From NCBI GenBank assembly GCA_035266845.1, contig DATFMP010000023.1, forward strand, positions 1 through 64,000: a DNA stretch of 64,000 bases, written 5' to 3'. This document shows, piece after piece, positions 26,339 to 34,665 of the stretch. The notes under the pieces were generated by a model. It did no database searches. It saw only the letters and a list, made by a program, of their open reading frames with translations, and had not been told where the DNA came from. The first letter of the stretch is position 1. Every line of letters starts with the position of its first letter. Origin of the DNA: DATFMP01 sp035266845 (lineage in GTDB: Bacteria; SAR324; JACQKK01). The position numbers and the translations under genes are program-made.

Positions 26339-26611
26339 ATGAACCGTGAGGAACTGAAGGAATCCCTGCTGGCGCTTGCCCTGCTGGCCATCCCCGTCCT
26401 GCCTGTGGCGATCTGGCAGATGCAGGACGGCTCCGCGCTGGCGCGCATGGGCGCCGCCCTAGCGCTGCTGGTAAGCGCCTGGGGGCTGTCTCTGGGCAGC
26501 ATCAAGGTGCTGACGAGCAAAGCCATTGTCGGCACCGCCGCCCTGGCCCTGGGCCTGCTGTTTCTGCTCGGCTGCAGCGCGGCCGGCGTCTTCGAAGCCG
26601 TGGGCCTGTAG
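26339..26611 (+). CDS. Hypothetical three-helix membrane protein
   Basis: A 90-residue hydrophobic protein with three likely helices (about residues 8-26, 35-52 and 60-88). A good ribosome-binding site (GGAGG) precedes the ATG. No family is recognised. Its transcription could be separate from the upstream tRNA gene or could continue through it; no terminator is obvious between them. Confidence 0.6.
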   Translation: MNREELKESLLALALLAIPVLPVAIWQMQDGSALARMGAALALLVSAWGLSLGSIKVLTSKAIVGTAALALGLLFLLGCSAAGVFEAVGL

Positions 26612-26719
26612 CGGCCGCACTTATCCCCCGTTTCACCACCCGGGCAGCCCTTCCCTGCAGTAGATACGAGGCGGGCAGACCGTCCAGTGCCGTGTGCGGT
26701 GAGGCCGGGGCTGCCGGGC

Positions 26720-27643
26720 TCAGCCCATATGCGAGTACATGCGCTGCCCGGGCACGGGCAGTTCCGCGCGCAGGATCGTACCCGTGCCGGACTCGGTGAT
26801 GAACACGGACGTGTTGCCGGGCCCGCCATAGGCTAGGTTCGTCGTCATCAGCCCCGTGCAGGACTGGACGCGGTACAGGGGTTCGCCGAGCCAACTGAAG
26901 ACCCACACGCAGCCCATGCCCGCGTGGCACACCGAAAGACTGCCCGCTTCGTCCATGGCCATGCCGTCCGGCCCGGCCAGACCGCCGGAGAGCTGCAGGA
27001 ACAGACCCACCTTGGAGACCTCGCCATCCGCCATGACGGGCAGCCGCCACACGGCATTGGCACGGGTTACGGCCAGATAGAGGATGGTCTCCTCCGGATT
27101 GAAGACAAGGCCATTGGGGCTGGGAATGTTGCCCAGCATCTGCCGCAATTCGCCGTCCGGCGTGTACTTGAAGACGCGCCCGGTGGGATCCTGGTAGCCG
27201 GTCTGCCCCTGGTCGGTAAAGTAGATGTCGCCGTTGCTGGCGAACACCAGGTCGTTGCAGCCTTTGAAGGGCTCCAGCCGCCGCCGCGTGACGTGCGGCG
27301 TCACCTTCCCGCTGGCCGCGTCCAGGTGCATGATGCCGTTCTTGTAGTCGGCGATGAAGATCTCCCCGTCGTTGCGGATCTTCAGACCGTTGGGCTCCCC
27401 GTCGTACTCGGTGACCACGTCGAACTCGCCCTGGGGCGAGATGCGGAAGATGCGCCCGTTGGGTATATCCACCACGTAGAGGTTTCCCGCCTTGTCGAAG
27501 GACGGCCCCTCCAGGAACGTGTCCAGTTCGCGCCCACCCGCGTTGGTAGCGGCCCATTCAGTCTGACGGTGCTTGCGTAGGCGGTCCGGCACGCGGGCGA
27601 AGACCTCGGTGTTGATGATGGGCGGCGGGGCGAACAGGTGCAT
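26720..27643 (-). CDS. SMP-30/gluconolactonase-like beta-propeller protein
   Basis: A 307-residue six-bladed beta-propeller of the SMP-30/gluconolactonase/LRE group, a calcium-dependent hydrolase of sugar or other lactones. Visible blade motifs are FLEGPSFDKAGNLYVVDIPN, EPNGLKIRNDGEIFIADY, CNDLVFASNGDIYFTDQG (with the metal-ligand Asn and Asp) and IPSPNGLVFNPEE. The catalytic divalent-metal ligands expected in the family (Glu near the N-terminus, two Asn and an Asp) seem present. The start ATG at 27643 is the first after which similarity begins; upstream in-frame codons continue without family match. Neighbours give no pathway clue. Confidence 0.82.
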   Translation of the reverse strand: MHLFAPPPIINTEVFARVPDRLRKHRQTEWAATNAGGRELDTFLEGPSFDKAGNLYVVDIPNGRIFRISPQGEFDVVTEYDGEPNGLKIRNDGEIFIADYKNGIMHLDAASGKVTPHVTRRRLEPFKGCNDLVFASNGDIYFTDQGQTGYQDPTGRVFKYTPDGELRQMLGNIPSPNGLVFNPEETILYLAVTRANAVWRLPVMADGEVSKVGLFLQLSGGLAGPDGMAMDEAGSLSVCHAGMGCVWVFSWLGEPLYRVQSCTGLMTTNLAYGGPGNTSVFITESGTGTILRAELPVPGQRMYSHMG

Positions 27644-27885
27644 GGCTGGGCTCCAATCTTTGACAAGCCGGCATCGTTCCTGCTCGCGATGCCCCGCGAT
27701 GTGCGGATAACGCGGACAGGCCGTGACCGGTCGTGCTATGCTGTGGCTCATCGCCTCTCTATGCGCCGCGACGCGCCGTGTCAACGGCAGTGACGGCCCA
27801 GGCGCTCCGGCAGCGGACGTACCGCCAGCCGTTCATTGCACGCACAGAGCCACTCCGCGGACCGCAGCGCTCACGCTCCTCCCGC

Positions 27886-28827
27886 ATGACCGAACCCTCG
27901 CCTTCCGATCAGCCGAGCGGCCTGCTGGGCCAAATCTCGGGCAACGTCCAGGGCATTGCCCTGATGGTGTTCTCCACGGCGTGCATGGCCTGCATGTACG
28001 TGGCCATCCGCGAGGTGCCGGGTGGAATGCACCCGTTCGAAGTGGCCTTCTTCCGCAATCTCATCGCCGTGCTGCTGCTGGCCGCGTGGCACCGGCAGCA
28101 CTTCCTCGCCTGCTTCCGCACCGAGCACGTGCGGCTCCACATCCTGCGCGGCTCCCTGAACGTGACGGCCATGCTGGCCTTCTTCTACGCCGTGCTGATC
28201 ACACCGCTGGCCACGGTGGCCGCGCTGGGCTTCACAGCGCCGCTGTTCGCCTCCGTGCTGGCGATCTTCGTACTGCGCGAGCGCCTGCAATGGCACCGCC
28301 TGAGTGTCATTGCGTTGGGCTTCGCCGGTGCGCTGCTGATCCTGCGGCCGGGGGTCACGGAGGTTTCGCGGGGCCCTGTGCTCCTGCTGGCTTCCTCGGC
28401 CATCTGGGCCGTGACGATCATGGTCATCAAGGTGCTGGCGCGCACGGATTCCAGCACCACCATTACGGTGTACATGGGCACGGTGATGGCCCCATTGTCC
28501 CTGCTGGCCGCGGCCTTCTTCTGGCAGTGGCCGGATGGGGCGCAGCTGCTCTGGCTGCTGCTGATCGCAGTGCTGGGCACATTGGGGCAGCTATCCCTGG
28601 CACAGTCCTTCCGCCTGGCGGACGTGGGGGCGGTGCTGCCGCTCGACTTCCTCAAGCTGGTGTGGGGCACGCTGCTGGGTTTCTTCATCTTTGCCGAGGT
28701 ACCGGATGTCTTCACCTGGGTCGGAGGCAGCATGATTTTCGGTAGCACGACGTACCTGGCGCTGCGCGAGTCGCGGCGGACAGCCCTGCCGGCGCCAGCC
28801 AATCCTTCCGCGGCGGTGCCCCGATGA
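27886..28827 (+). CDS. EamA/DMT-superfamily transporter
   Basis: A 313-residue inner-membrane protein with ten helices in two EamA repeats (first about residues 18-150, second about 165-295). Visible signatures are PFEVAFFRNLIAV in helix 2 and LDFLKLVWGTLLGF in the second repeat. DMT proteins export or import small metabolites such as amino acids; the substrate is not readable from the sequence. The C-terminus is hydrophilic (SRRTALPAPANP). ATG at 27886 is chosen because the preceding in-frame part is Arg/Ser-rich without membrane character. It overlaps the next gene by 4 bases. Confidence 0.87.
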   Translation: MTEPSPSDQPSGLLGQISGNVQGIALMVFSTACMACMYVAIREVPGGMHPFEVAFFRNLIAVLLLAAWHRQHFLACFRTEHVRLHILRGSLNVTAMLAFFYAVLITPLATVAALGFTAPLFASVLAIFVLRERLQWHRLSVIALGFAGALLILRPGVTEVSRGPVLLLASSAIWAVTIMVIKVLARTDSSTTITVYMGTVMAPLSLLAAAFFWQWPDGAQLLWLLLIAVLGTLGQLSLAQSFRLADVGAVLPLDFLKLVWGTLLGFFIFAEVPDVFTWVGGSMIFGSTTYLALRESRRTALPAPANPSAAVPR

Positions 28828-29306
28828 GCGACCGCGTGCTCTATTTCGCTTACGGCTCCAATCTGCACCCACCGCAGATGCAGAGCCGCTGCCCGGACTG
28901 CGAGGTGCTACAGCCCGCCGTGCTGGCCGATCACCACTTGGCATTCCGCGGTCATTCGACGCGTTGGGGCGGGGGGCCAGCGACCATCCTGGCCCAGCCG
29001 GGCGGTCAGGTGCACGGCCTGCTGTACAGCCTCACCTCGGCCGATCTGGCGCTGCTGGACGGGTTCGAGAGCTATCCGAAGATATACAACCGGCTGCAGG
29101 TGTCCGTGGTCGCGCGCGACGGCTCACAACTCGACGCGATCACCTACATGAAACGCGACGGCGAGCCGAGTCCGCCCTCGCTGCGCTACTTCCACCAGAT
29201 CTGGCTGGGGCACAAGACTTTCGCGCTGGACGAAAGTCCGCTGCTTCGCGCCGTGGAGGAGACCCTGGCCAGCGACACCGTGACTGGTATCGTCCGCGTG
29301 GGCTAG
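28824..29306 (+). CDS. Gamma-glutamylcyclotransferase-like (AIG2) protein
   Basis: A 160-residue protein of the GGCT-like fold. The substrate-loop signature YFAYGSNLHPPQM is at the N-terminus, and the candidate catalytic glutamate lies in LLDGFESYPKIYNR. Members convert gamma-glutamyl-amines or -amino acids into 5-oxoproline. The upstream gene encodes a DMT transporter (4-bp ATGA overlap), suggesting a coupled role in amino-acid or amine export. The oxoprolinase elsewhere in the window could use its product, but the 10-kb distance makes this only a speculation. Confidence 0.83.
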   Translation: MSDRVLYFAYGSNLHPPQMQSRCPDCEVLQPAVLADHHLAFRGHSTRWGGGPATILAQPGGQVHGLLYSLTSADLALLDGFESYPKIYNRLQVSVVARDGSQLDAITYMKRDGEPSPPSLRYFHQIWLGHKTFALDESPLLRAVEETLASDTVTGIVRVG

Positions 29307-29348
29307 GCGGCCCGCCTGGACGGCAGCGGCAAACCGCGCCTACCCATG

Positions 29349-29413
29349 GCGCGGGGCCAATGCAATGCGGGCAGGAAGGCCCAAAGGCGGCCTTCACAAT
29401 CCTTGCCCCGCGC
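29349..29413. terminator. Nested hairpin between convergent genes
   Basis: An outer 9-bp stem (GCGCGGGGC at 29349-29357 with GCCCCGCGC at 29405-29413) encloses an inner 7-bp stem (GAAGGCC 29375-29381 with GGCCTTC 29389-29395). It fills the space between the convergent GGCT-like and EthD genes, so it is a likely bidirectional terminator without T-runs. Confidence 0.5.
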
Positions 29414-29416
29414 AGC

Positions 29417-29728
29417 CTACTCCACCACCTCGCTGATCAGGCGGGTGGGCGTCACATTGGTGAAGTTGGCGATATCCTCGCGCAGCGCCGGCCCTGCCTT
29501 CTTGATGGCCTCATCGTAGCCGTCCGGCCGGTCGAAGTAGAGCGTGCCCACACACACATAGGGCGCCTTCTGGCCGGCACCTCCGGAAATCCCCTTGTCC
29601 ACGCCCGTGCGCTGGAGCCCGAAGGGCTTCATGTGCTCCTCGACCAGTTTCATGTGCTTGCTGCGGTAGTAGTCCAAATCGAACTTCACCCCGTCCTCGT
29701 TGGGGTACATCACGCTGACCTTGTACAT
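29417..29728 (-). CDS. EthD-family protein
   Basis: A 103-residue ferredoxin-like dimeric alpha/beta-barrel protein of the EthD family. The N-terminus MYKVSVMYPNEDG and the conserved helix FDLDYYRSKHMKLVEEHM are typical. EthD proteins are small accessory or isomerase-like enzymes, first known from ether degradation, but most have unknown roles. The start chosen is the ATG at 29728; the upstream in-frame ATG adds a non-conserved tail. No catabolic partner gene is near. Confidence 0.82.
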   Translation of the reverse strand: MYKVSVMYPNEDGVKFDLDYYRSKHMKLVEEHMKPFGLQRTGVDKGISGGAGQKAPYVCVGTLYFDRPDGYDEAIKKAGPALREDIANFTNVTPTRLISEVVE

Positions 29729-29975
29729 GCTCACTCCCGTACGCGCGTGTGATGCGGCCGGCGGTCGCATGCCGGGCAGGCACGCTGCCGGCCCGGCTGA
29801 CCACCCCGGAACCTACCTTTCCACGCTCGGACGCAAAAGAAAAGGCGCGCCAGCCCGCTCCTGGCGGGGCTCGCCCGCGATGGGTACTCAAGTTTTCGGT
29901 GTCCCGGCCGATACGTGAACTAGCCGGACGTACCCTCATTCCGGACTTCGTCAACACCTCAGTGGAAGAGGCGGC

Positions 29976-30191
29976 ATGCACACCGAGACGGAAAACACCT
30001 CCGAAGAATACTTCCGGTTGGCGCGCAACCCGGAGTTTGAGCGTCGGGTCAGTCAGGCTGCAGAACAGGCCATCGCCGAGATGGACAAGATGGTGGCCAA
30101 CGAGGTCAAGCTGCGCTACGTGACGCACATCTTCGCGAAGACCCTCGACGAGATCGCCAAGTGGCTCATCAAGCCCCGCTATCTCAACTGA
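29976..30191 (+). CDS. Hypothetical small helical protein
   Basis: A 71-residue, mostly charged helical protein (EFERRVSQAAEQAIAEMDKM, then a C-terminal amphipathic segment YVTHIFAKTLDEIAKWLIK). It has no membrane segment or cysteines. A ribosome-binding site (GGAAGAGGC) precedes the ATG. It resembles no family I know. Its compact form suggests an adapter or subunit. The start and coding status are supported only by codon pattern and the Shine-Dalgarno sequence. Confidence 0.5.
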   Translation: MHTETENTSEEYFRLARNPEFERRVSQAAEQAIAEMDKMVANEVKLRYVTHIFAKTLDEIAKWLIKPRYLN

Positions 30192-30194
30192 ACA

Positions 30195-30212
30195 CGCCGG
30201 CCCACACCGGCG
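30195..30212 (+). terminator. Short GC-rich hairpin
   Basis: CGCCGG-CCCACA-CCGGCG forms a 6-bp stem three bases after the stop codon of the small helical protein gene. No T-run follows, so terminator function is tentative. Confidence 0.3.
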
Positions 30213-30392
30213 GTAGTGGGTGCGCCTGACATCGGACGTCGGGCCCGCTCCCCACAAAGCCACCACATCATTTCACACGCCTTCCGCGCGTGCCCCACTG
30301 ATTTGCCTGCGCCCGCCGATCTGTTACCCTGAAGGCCGTGCGCGACCCCCCGCGCGCGCCCGAACTCCGCCATCCGGTGCTCCGCTGATCCG

Positions 30393-30728
30393 ATGGACCA
30401 CTCCGAGCCGAATCGCGTCCTGCTGGAACGTCTCCTCAATCCGGTGGATGCGTTTGCCCTGTATCATTACCTCGACGCACAGGGCCTGCCGGTATCGATC
30501 CACGACCGCCCCCTGCGCACGGCTATCGGCGAGATTCCGTTCCTGGAAGTGACCACGGCACTGGTGCTGGAGGATCCCTCGCGCCTCAACGAGGCGCGCG
30601 CCCTGATCGAGCACTATCGCTCCGGACTGCCGGGGGTACGCGGCGCCACTTGGGTGTGTCCCCGCTGCGGCGAGGTGCACGAGCCCATGTTCGGCCAATG
30701 CTGGAACTGCGGGACGACCCGCCCCTGA
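30393..30728 (+). CDS. DUF2007 protein with C-terminal zinc ribbon
   Basis: A 111-residue protein. The N-terminal 75 residues fit DUF2007, a PII-like fold proposed to take part in signal transduction (LLNPVDAFALYHYLDAQGLPV and the beta strand FLEVTTALVLED). The C-terminal 30 residues form a zinc ribbon (CPRC, then CWNC after ten residues). Function is unknown. The next gene begins 30 bases downstream on the same strand. Confidence 0.8.
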   Translation: MDHSEPNRVLLERLLNPVDAFALYHYLDAQGLPVSIHDRPLRTAIGEIPFLEVTTALVLEDPSRLNEARALIEHYRSGLPGVRGATWVCPRCGEVHEPMFGQCWNCGTTRP

Positions 30729-30758
30729 GCGGCGGCCGCCGCGAACCGACCGGGAGCC

Positions 30759-31034
30759 ATGACGGACCAGGAAGCCCCACAGCAGACGCAGGAGCAGATC
30801 AACGACGCCGAGTGGCAGAACAGTGCCAACTGGCGCTTCGGGCTGTTCTACTACAGCCCGCGGGATAGCCGCGTCTGGGTGCCCAAGCGCAGCATGTTCG
30901 GCCGGCGCCGCTACGGCGGCACGCCCAACTTTGCCCAGCCCTCGGCGCGTCAATACATGATGCTGATCGTCACGTTCATGCTCGCGCTGTTCCTGCTCGT
31001 CGTGCTGCTGGAGCGCTGGGGCGTCCTGCGCTAA
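30759..31034 (+). CDS. DUF5808-like single-pass membrane protein
   Basis: A 91-residue protein with the DUF5808 motif NWRFGLFYYSPRDSRVWVPKR and GGTPNFAQPSARQY, followed by a single membrane helix (about residues 67-86, MMLIVTFMLALFLLVVLLE). The polar N-terminus probably faces the cytoplasm. Function unknown. It may be cotranscribed with the DUF2007 gene, and it is convergent with pnp. Confidence 0.78.
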   Translation: MTDQEAPQQTQEQINDAEWQNSANWRFGLFYYSPRDSRVWVPKRSMFGRRRYGGTPNFAQPSARQYMMLIVTFMLALFLLVVLLERWGVLR

Positions 31035-31047
31035 GCACGGCAGGCTG

Positions 31048-33141
31048 CTACATGGCCGCCTTGCGGGAGAGCGAGAGGCGGCCCTGGCGATCGGGCACCA
31101 GCACCTTCACGCGCACCACGTCCCCCTCCTTCGTCACGTCGCTCATCTTCTCCACCCGGCCCGAATCCCACTCGGAGATGTGCACCAAGCCGTCCTGGCC
31201 GCGGATGCGCACGAATGCGCCGAATTCCTTTACGCCCGTGACGACGCCCTCGTAGACCGCTCCCACGTCCAGGCTGCCCGCCACCTCCATCACTGCCTCG
31301 CGCGCCGCCATCGCGGAGTCGCGATTGGACGCATAGATGCGCACCTGTCCGGCCTCGTCCACCTCGATGCGCACGCCGTGGGTGCGCTGCAGTTCCTGGA
31401 TGACTCGGCCACCGGGGCCGATCAGCTCGCGCACCCGCTGCGGGGAGATGCTGAGCGAACTGATCACCGGCGCGTTGGGCTTCATGTCCGCCCGGGGTGC
31501 GGGCAACACCTTCTCCATCTCCGCCAGGATATGCAAGCGGCCTCGCCGCGCCTGCTCGAATGCGCGTGCCAGCACCTCCTGAGGGAGGCTGCCGATCTTG
31601 TTGTCCATCTGCAGAGCCGTGACGCCCTGGGCCGTCCCGGCGACCTTGAAGTCCATGTCCCCCAGGTGATCCTCGTCACCCAGGATATCGCTGAGCACGA
31701 CGAATTGGTCGCCCTCGGCCACCAGCCCCATGGCGATGCCCGCCACCGGTGCCGCAATGGGCACCCCGCCGTCCATCAGCGCCAGACAGCCGCCGCAGAC
31801 CGTGGCCATGGAGGACGAGCCGTTAGACTCGGAAATCTCCGAGAGCACGCGCACCGTGTACGCGAATTCGTCCTCGCCCGGCATCACGCTCACCAACGCT
31901 CGGCGTGCCAGCGTGCCGTGGCCCACCTCGCGCCGGCCCGGCCCGCGCATGGGGCGCACCTCGCCCACGGAATAGGGCGGGAAGTTGTAGTGCAGCATGA
32001 AGCGCTCGTAGGAGACGCCCTCCAGCGATTCCACCAGCATGCGATCCTGCTGGGTGCCCAGGGTCAGCGACACCATGGCCTGCGTCTCTCCACGCGTGAA
32101 CAGGGCCGATCCATGGGTACCGGGCAGCCAATCCACCTCGATCGAGATGGGGCGGATGTCCTCCGCGCCACGGCCGTCCACGCGGCGCTGCTCGCGCAGC
32201 ACCTGCTCGCGCAGGATGCGTCCCTCCAGTGCGTCCAGATGACTCGCGGCGGCGTCAGCAAGCCCATTGCCGTTGTCCTCGTCCGCACCGGAATCCTCCA
32301 GGAAGGCCGCCAGGGCTTCCTCCTGCGCCGTACGTACGGCGGCGCGGCGCGCCAGCTTGTCCGGCACGGCCAGAGCTTCGGTGAGGCGACCACGGGCGCT
32401 TTTCTCCAGCGCGGCCAGGGCGGGCACCGGCTCCGCCGGGGGCTTCAGGGTGGCCTTGGGCTTGCCGGCCCCGCTGCGTAGCTTGTCCATGGCGTCCAGC
32501 AGGGGCTGCACCGCCTCCTGCGCGAAGGTGAGCGCCTCCAGCATTTCGTCATCCGGCACCTGCCGCGCACCACCCTCGATCATCACCAGACCTTCGCGGC
32601 TCAACGAAACCACCAGATCCAGCTCCGCCTTGTCCAGCATCTCGGTGGACGGCATAACCTGCAAGGTGCCATCCGCACGGGCGATGCGCACAGCCGCCAG
32701 CGGCCCCTGCCAGGGAATCTCGGAGAGGTGCAGCGCCGCCGCGGCGGCGATCATGGCCAGCACGGGCGCGTCCGAACCGGTGCCGTGACTGAGCACGGTG
32801 GAGATCACCTGCGTCTCGATGCGGTAGCCCTTGGGGAAGAGCGGCCGCACGGAGCGGTCGCAGAGCCGGCTGGCCAGCACGGCACGATCCGATGCGCGGC
32901 CCTCGCGGCGCAGGAAGCCACCCGGGATGCGCCCCGCGGCGGACATATACTCGCGGTAGTCCACCGTGAGCGGCAGGAAGTCCACGTCGCGCGCAGCCTC
33001 AGGAGCGTACACGGCCGTGGCGAGGATCACCGCATCGCCCTCGCGCACCAGCACCGAGCCGTGGGCCTGCCGGGCGATGCGCCCCGTTTCCAGTTCCAGC
33101 GTGCGCGCGCCGAGGCGCACGGACTCCTTGATCATGCTCAT
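31048..33141 (-). CDS. pnp: Polyribonucleotide nucleotidyltransferase (PNPase)
   Basis: A 697-residue phosphorolytic 3'-5' exoribonuclease, the usual length for the family. Two RNase PH-like domains (about 10-235 and 315-550) are joined by a helical linker and followed by KH (GPGGRVIQELQ) and S1 (YEGVVTGVKEFGAFVRI) domains. The active-site stretch of the second RNase PH domain is visible as MDFKVAGTAQGVTALQMDNK, with the metal-binding aspartates. It degrades mRNA with phosphate and may join a degradosome. It lacks an adjacent rpsO, usual in many bacteria; hrcA lies upstream instead. Confidence 0.96.
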   Translation of the reverse strand: MSMIKESVRLGARTLELETGRIARQAHGSVLVREGDAVILATAVYAPEAARDVDFLPLTVDYREYMSAAGRIPGGFLRREGRASDRAVLASRLCDRSVRPLFPKGYRIETQVISTVLSHGTGSDAPVLAMIAAAAALHLSEIPWQGPLAAVRIARADGTLQVMPSTEMLDKAELDLVVSLSREGLVMIEGGARQVPDDEMLEALTFAQEAVQPLLDAMDKLRSGAGKPKATLKPPAEPVPALAALEKSARGRLTEALAVPDKLARRAAVRTAQEEALAAFLEDSGADEDNGNGLADAAASHLDALEGRILREQVLREQRRVDGRGAEDIRPISIEVDWLPGTHGSALFTRGETQAMVSLTLGTQQDRMLVESLEGVSYERFMLHYNFPPYSVGEVRPMRGPGRREVGHGTLARRALVSVMPGEDEFAYTVRVLSEISESNGSSSMATVCGGCLALMDGGVPIAAPVAGIAMGLVAEGDQFVVLSDILGDEDHLGDMDFKVAGTAQGVTALQMDNKIGSLPQEVLARAFEQARRGRLHILAEMEKVLPAPRADMKPNAPVISSLSISPQRVRELIGPGGRVIQELQRTHGVRIEVDEAGQVRIYASNRDSAMAAREAVMEVAGSLDVGAVYEGVVTGVKEFGAFVRIRGQDGLVHISEWDSGRVEKMSDVTKEGDVVRVKVLVPDRQGRLSLSRKAAM

Positions 33142-33275
33142 CTCCCAGGATTGCGGCCGGATGACCGCGTGTCGTAGCTGCCAAGCGTCAATTTGCAGGC
33201 GGGCACAATCGGGCCCCGCACCCCGTGTGGCGACAGCCCGGCGCCCTTACCGAGGAGGGGGCACCTCGGGCCGCA

Positions 33276-33455
33276 TCAAGCATGCTCGCTGGACGAGCTG
33301 GTGGCGGCTGCGTGGCCCTGGCCCGCGGGGCCATTCACGCCCAGGCGGCGCTGCGTGTGCCGCTCCCCGGCACGATACCCCAAGCGATAAGCGACGCCCC
33401 AGACGGCGACCACGATGATTCCAACGGCAACGATGTGAAAGGCGAGCAGGAACAC
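33276..33455 (-). CDS. Possible small single-pass membrane protein
   Basis: A 59-codon frame in the 354-bp gap between hrcA and pnp that would read from GTG at 33455 to TGA at 33276. The first 23 residues are a clean membrane helix (FLLAFHIVAVGIIVVAVWGV), followed by a positive stretch (YRAGERHTQRR) and an Ala/Ser-rich tail, the order expected for a type-II small membrane protein. No strong ribosome-binding site is visible, and no ATG start exists. The rest of the gap holds nothing I can interpret except a weak hairpin CCGAGG/CCTCGG at 33250-33269. Confidence 0.4.
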   Translation of the reverse strand: MFLLAFHIVAVGIIVVAVWGVAYRLGYRAGERHTQRRLGVNGPAGQGHAAATSSSSEHA

Positions 33456-33495
33456 GGCAATCCAGAGTAGGAAATTTCAGGGCTTCGATGTCGGG

Positions 33496-34614
33496 TCAGG
33501 GCGCGACATCCGGATCGGAATCGGCATGCTGGGCCATCTGGAGCAGATACCCGGAGATCGCCTGCGCGCTGCGGGCAGTGAAGCTGAACACGCGCGCGTA
33601 GTCCATCCGCATCGGGCCAAGCACGGCCAGTTGCGCCCGCCAATCGCCCAGCCCGAACGGCAAGGCGACCAGCGCGCAATTCTCCAGGCCACGATAGCCC
33701 GTCTCGGTGCCGATGGCGATCCAGCCCCCCTGAATCTGTCGCGCACGGGCCAGCGTGTGCGTGAGCAGATCCGGATCAGCCAGTGCGCGGTGGATCATCA
33801 GTAGCTGCTCGGGCTCCTGGCACTCCGGGATGCGGTAGAAATGCTCCATCCCCCATACCTGGCGGTCCGGCTCTTCGGCCCACTCAAACGCCCGCCGCAG
33901 CATGCGGAAGGCAGCGCCAAGCGACGGCATGTCCTCCAGCATCCGCTTGGGGCCGCCAGCCATCACGTCGCGCCGAATGGCCTCGATGGCCTGGCCCCGA
34001 TAGGTCTCGTTGATGAACCGCCCCACCTGTTGGAGCAAGGCATCGGGGAACGGTTCAGGGGCCAGCAGCACCTTGCTCCACACGTCGCCGAACAGCGTGC
34101 CCAGCGAAACCAGCACCCGGTGCTTCGGCAGGGCAGCGAAGTTCACCCAATCCAGTGGATAGCGGTCGCGCTCCGGCAGTGCCGCCAGCACGGCACAGCC
34201 GGTATCGGCGGAAAGGGCACGGCCCACCTCGCGCACCACCGTGTGCAGCCGCGGAAAGCGCCCCTCTTCCATCGGCGCTACCTGCGGCGGCTCGGGAGGC
34301 GGTGGTACCGGGTGCTCGCCCAGACGCGTCACATAGATGGCGAACGCCTTCTGGGTGGGAACGCGGCCGCGCGTGGCGCCTTCGGTGGTCAGCAGCCCTT
34401 CGGCGCTGAGATCCTCCATCAGGTTACGAATAGTCGTCGGGGAGAGGGCGAGCCGGGAGATCTTGGAGAGCGTACGCGCGCTGATCGCCTCGTGACGGTC
34501 CATATAATACTGGATGATCTCCTCCAGGATGGCCTGTTCGCGCTGCAGAATTTCCTCTCCCTTGCTTGCCATCGCGCTCCGCTGTGCCAGTTCCTGTGGA
34601 TCTCCCTGCGCCAT
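33496..34614 (-). CDS. hrcA: Heat-inducible repressor HrcA
   Basis: A 372-residue transcription repressor of the HrcA family. The N-terminal winged helix is visible as LEEIIQYYMDRHEAISARTL, then LALSPTTIRNLMEDLSAEGLL, followed by the C-terminal regulatory domain (GPMRMDYARVFSF near the end is typical). HrcA binds CIRCE sites upstream of chaperone genes. No groESL, grpE or dnaK lies nearby. Two ATG starts are possible, at 34614 and 34572; the second has a better ribosome-binding site (CGGAGCG). A small inverted repeat CTAAC-ACG-GTTAG overlaps the upstream region, but no true CIRCE element was found. Confidence 0.85.
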   Translation of the reverse strand: MAQGDPQELAQRSAMASKGEEILQREQAILEEIIQYYMDRHEAISARTLSKISRLALSPTTIRNLMEDLSAEGLLTTEGATRGRVPTQKAFAIYVTRLGEHPVPPPPEPPQVAPMEEGRFPRLHTVVREVGRALSADTGCAVLAALPERDRYPLDWVNFAALPKHRVLVSLGTLFGDVWSKVLLAPEPFPDALLQQVGRFINETYRGQAIEAIRRDVMAGGPKRMLEDMPSLGAAFRMLRRAFEWAEEPDRQVWGMEHFYRIPECQEPEQLLMIHRALADPDLLTHTLARARQIQGGWIAIGTETGYRGLENCALVALPFGLGDWRAQLAVLGPMRMDYARVFSFTARSAQAISGYLLQMAQHADSDPDVAP

Positions 34615-34665
34615 TCTAACACGGTTAGCATTTTCCTTACCATTCCAGGCGTCTAGGCCGCCGCT

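Noticed and set aside
34616..34633. Possible CIRCE element upstream of hrcA
   Set aside because: Only one half (TTAGCATTT) resembles the consensus TTAGCACTC; the second half at the right spacing is absent, and the overlapping CTAAC-ACG-GTTAG arms are only 5 bp.
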